From the NCBI GenBank assembly GCA_035513175.1, contig DATKCN010000305.1, positions 1 through 15,457 on the forward strand: 15,457 nt of DNA, given 5' to 3'. The notes under the pieces are model-generated. The model did not search any database and had not been told where the DNA came from. It saw only the letters and a program-made list of their open reading frames with translations. This document shows positions 14,320 to 15,457 of this stretch, piece after piece; position 1 is the first letter of the stretch, and each line of letters opens with the position of its first letter. Made by a program: the position numbers and the translations under genes. Source of the DNA: DATKCN01 sp035513175. GTDB lineage: Bacteria; Chloroflexota; Chloroflexia; Thermomicrobiales; CFX8.

Positions 14320-14796
14320 TTGAGCCAGTCGCTCAACCGCTCGCCTGCCGCCGTGCTCCTGCGCGCCGTCGAAGACGCCGATCTCCCAATCCTGTATGAG
14401 CACCAGCGCGACCCGGAAGCTGCCGCCATGGCCGCCTTCCCATCCCGCGACTGGGCAGCCTTCACGTCGCACTGGGATCGCATCCGCGCCAACCCATCCG
14501 TCATCAACCGCACGATCCTGGTTGATGGCGCCGTGGCCGGCAGCATCGCCAGCTTCGAGCAGGACGGCCTGCGTGAGGTCGGCTACTGGCTCGACCGCCA
14601 GCAGTGGGGTCGTGGCGTCGCCACTCGCGCCCTGACCGCCTTTCTCTCCGTCGATCGAGCCCGCCCGCTCCACGCCCACGTCGTGAAGCACAACATCGGT
14701 TCCATCCGCGTGCTGCAGAAATGCGGCTTCTCCGTCACCAGCGCGTCCACCGGCCCCGACGGCCTGGAAGAGCTGCTCCTCACCCTGCCCGCATGA
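14320..14796 (+). CDS. GNAT family N-acetyltransferase
   Basis: A 158-residue acetyl-CoA-dependent acyltransferase of the GNAT fold, the usual size for a single-domain member. The fold begins at VLLRAVEDADLPILYEHQRDPEAAAMAAF. The pyrophosphate-binding motif is DRQQWGRGVATRAL, with Gln94-x-x-Gly-x-Gly. The ending HAHVVKHNIGSIRVLQKCGF is the typical last strand-helix unit of RimJ/RimL-like enzymes. The acceptor is unknown. TTG 14320 is preferred because GGAAGG at 14305-14310 lies nine bases before it and because the fold starts just after; the frame stays open back to ATG 14137, but that extra 61-residue part would translate the palindromic repeat and resembles no protein. It ends 17 bases from the stop of the converging MBL-fold gene. 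Confidence 0.82.
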   Translation: MSQSLNRSPAAVLLRAVEDADLPILYEHQRDPEAAAMAAFPSRDWAAFTSHWDRIRANPSVINRTILVDGAVAGSIASFEQDGLREVGYWLDRQQWGRGVATRALTAFLSVDRARPLHAHVVKHNIGSIRVLQKCGFSVTSASTGPDGLEELLLTLPA

Positions 14797-14811
14797 AGGG
14801 TGTTACTCTCC

Positions 14812-14832
14812 CGCTAATCGCTACCCGCTAAC
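14812..14832. repeat. Three imperfect heptamers at the 3' end of the MBL-fold gene
   Basis: cgctaat, cgctacc and cgctaac follow each other directly, a 7-base period. On the minus strand this reads GTTAGCG GGTAGCG ATTAGCG, close in form to the GATTAGA/GATTAGG array at 471-500. It contains the stop codon (minus-strand TAG, 14814-14816) and the last residues of the MBL-fold protein. Confidence 0.55.
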
Positions 14833-15457
14833 GCCCCCGGACTCAGGTTGAACGCGAAGCGCCCGAAGCTGAAGACATCGACGGGAATCGTAGCCGCCAT
14901 GCCGAGATCGAGGTCCTGCTGTCCGTCCGGCGCGCGCCCTGCCAGCACGTCGTTCCAGGCGTCCCGTATCTCGCGCACATCGGCCGGCGTCAGCAGCGGG
15001 CCGTGGCCGGGGTAGATGGTGTCGACGTGTTCGGCCAGCTCCGCCAGGCGCTGCAGCGTCGCCCCAAAGGCTAGCGGGTCGCTCCCGTCCAGGCAGAGCA
15101 GCATCGCCAGCGCCAGGTTGATGGCGTCACCAACGAACAGCGCGCGACCGGTGCGGTCAAGGAACGACATGCCGCCGGCCGCGTGTCCAGGTGTCTCGTA
15201 GGCTTCCAGCACGCGCCCGCCCAGATCGATCGTGTCGCCGTCATTGAGAAGACCGCTCGGCTCCTTGCCGGGGATGTGTGCGGTTTCGGGGTCCCAGGAG
15301 TTCGGCATCGAGATCAGGCTCGTAAAGCGCGCCATCGTGCGCATGTAGTCTGCGTGGGCCATACCCGTTCGCAGGCTCTCTACCTCTGCCGGATGTGCCA
15401 GCACGCGCTCAAACAGGTGACTTCCGCCGACGTGGTCCCAGTGCGCGTGCGTCTGCA
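14814..15457 (-). CDS. MBL-fold metallo-hydrolase (5' end beyond the window)
   Basis: The visible 213 residues belong to a metallo-beta-lactamase-fold hydrolase with a two-metal active site. The motif THAHWDHVGG (His-x-His-x-Asp-His) appears in the first codons at the window edge. It is followed by ETPGHAAGGMSFL (metal-binding His), ALFVGDAIN (bridging Asp) and IYPGHGPLL (last His). These show a complete set of ligands, so the enzyme is probably active. The frame is open to the window end and the N-terminal strands are missing, so the gene starts beyond 15457. A GTG at 15404 would begin after the HxHxDH motif and cannot be the real start. Substrate is unknown: glyoxalase II-like thioesters, lactones or other esters are all possible. 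The C-terminal residues ALAGSD are encoded by a heptamer repeat. Confidence 0.9.
   Translation of the reverse strand, partial: QTHAHWDHVGGSHLFERVLAHPAEVESLRTGMAHADYMRTMARFTSLISMPNSWDPETAHIPGKEPSGLLNDGDTIDLGGRVLEAYETPGHAAGGMSFLDRTGRALFVGDAINLALAMLLCLDGSDPLAFGATLQRLAELAEHVDTIYPGHGPLLTPADVREIRDAWNDVLAGRAPDGQQDLDLGMAATIPVDVFSFGRFAFNLSPGALAGSD

Overview
The window is high-GC bacterial DNA with strongly GC-ending codons. Its gene set is a heteromeric pyruvate dehydrogenase operon, a large adenosylcobalamin-dependent ribonucleotide reductase, a GAF/GAF/PAS histidine kinase and GNAT acetyltransferases. Together with short interspersed intergenic repeats, this suggests a Chloroflexota bacterium, perhaps of the Thermomicrobia/Sphaerobacter type. 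The lineage is an inference from general character; no marker gene in the window proves it.

Layout. (1) 1-3136, plus strand: the 3' end of pdhA (E1 alpha), then complete pdhB (E1 beta) and pdhC (E2), the first two thirds of the pyruvate-to-acetyl-CoA complex. No E3 gene is visible. Each of the two gaps between these genes carries a heptamer-periodic array facing an inverted copy, just before the next ribosome binding site. (2) 3358-7166, plus strand: a GNAT acetyltransferase, an ECF-type membrane S component and a possible 55-residue ORF, linked by ATGA stop/start overlaps, followed by a soluble sensor kinase. (3) 7167-7656: a gene-free convergent gap with a perfect 26-bp palindrome. (4) 7657-8925, minus strand: an MFS exporter. 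(5) 8926-9482: a divergent regulatory region with an AT-rich island, several inverted repeats, a plausible tandem pair of NrdR boxes and a long nrdJ leader. (6) 9483-13037: nrdJ, 1184 residues, with all catalytic residues, followed by a terminator hairpin. (7) 13041-13406, minus strand: a solitary HicB-like protein whose C-terminal third appears to be translated repeat and terminator DNA. (8) 13407-14319: about 900 bases without a convincing gene, partly built of nested inverted repeats of the TGTCATCC...AAGGACCT type, plus a second copy of the palindrome seen at 7308. (9) 14320-14796, plus strand: a second GNAT protein, probably starting at TTG. (10) 14814-15457, minus strand: an MBL-fold hydrolase cut by the window edge.

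How they work together. The Pdh proteins form one complex. The GNAT/S-component/sORF/kinase group looks translationally coupled in its first part, but no shared pathway can be deduced. NrdJ supplies deoxyribonucleotides and depends on cobalamin; an NrdR-type control is suggested by the promoter sequence. No mobile element, CRISPR array, tRNA or rRNA was seen. The strongest unexplained signals are the heptamer inverted arrays inside the pdh operon, the shared palindrome family, and the repeat-eroded hicB locus.
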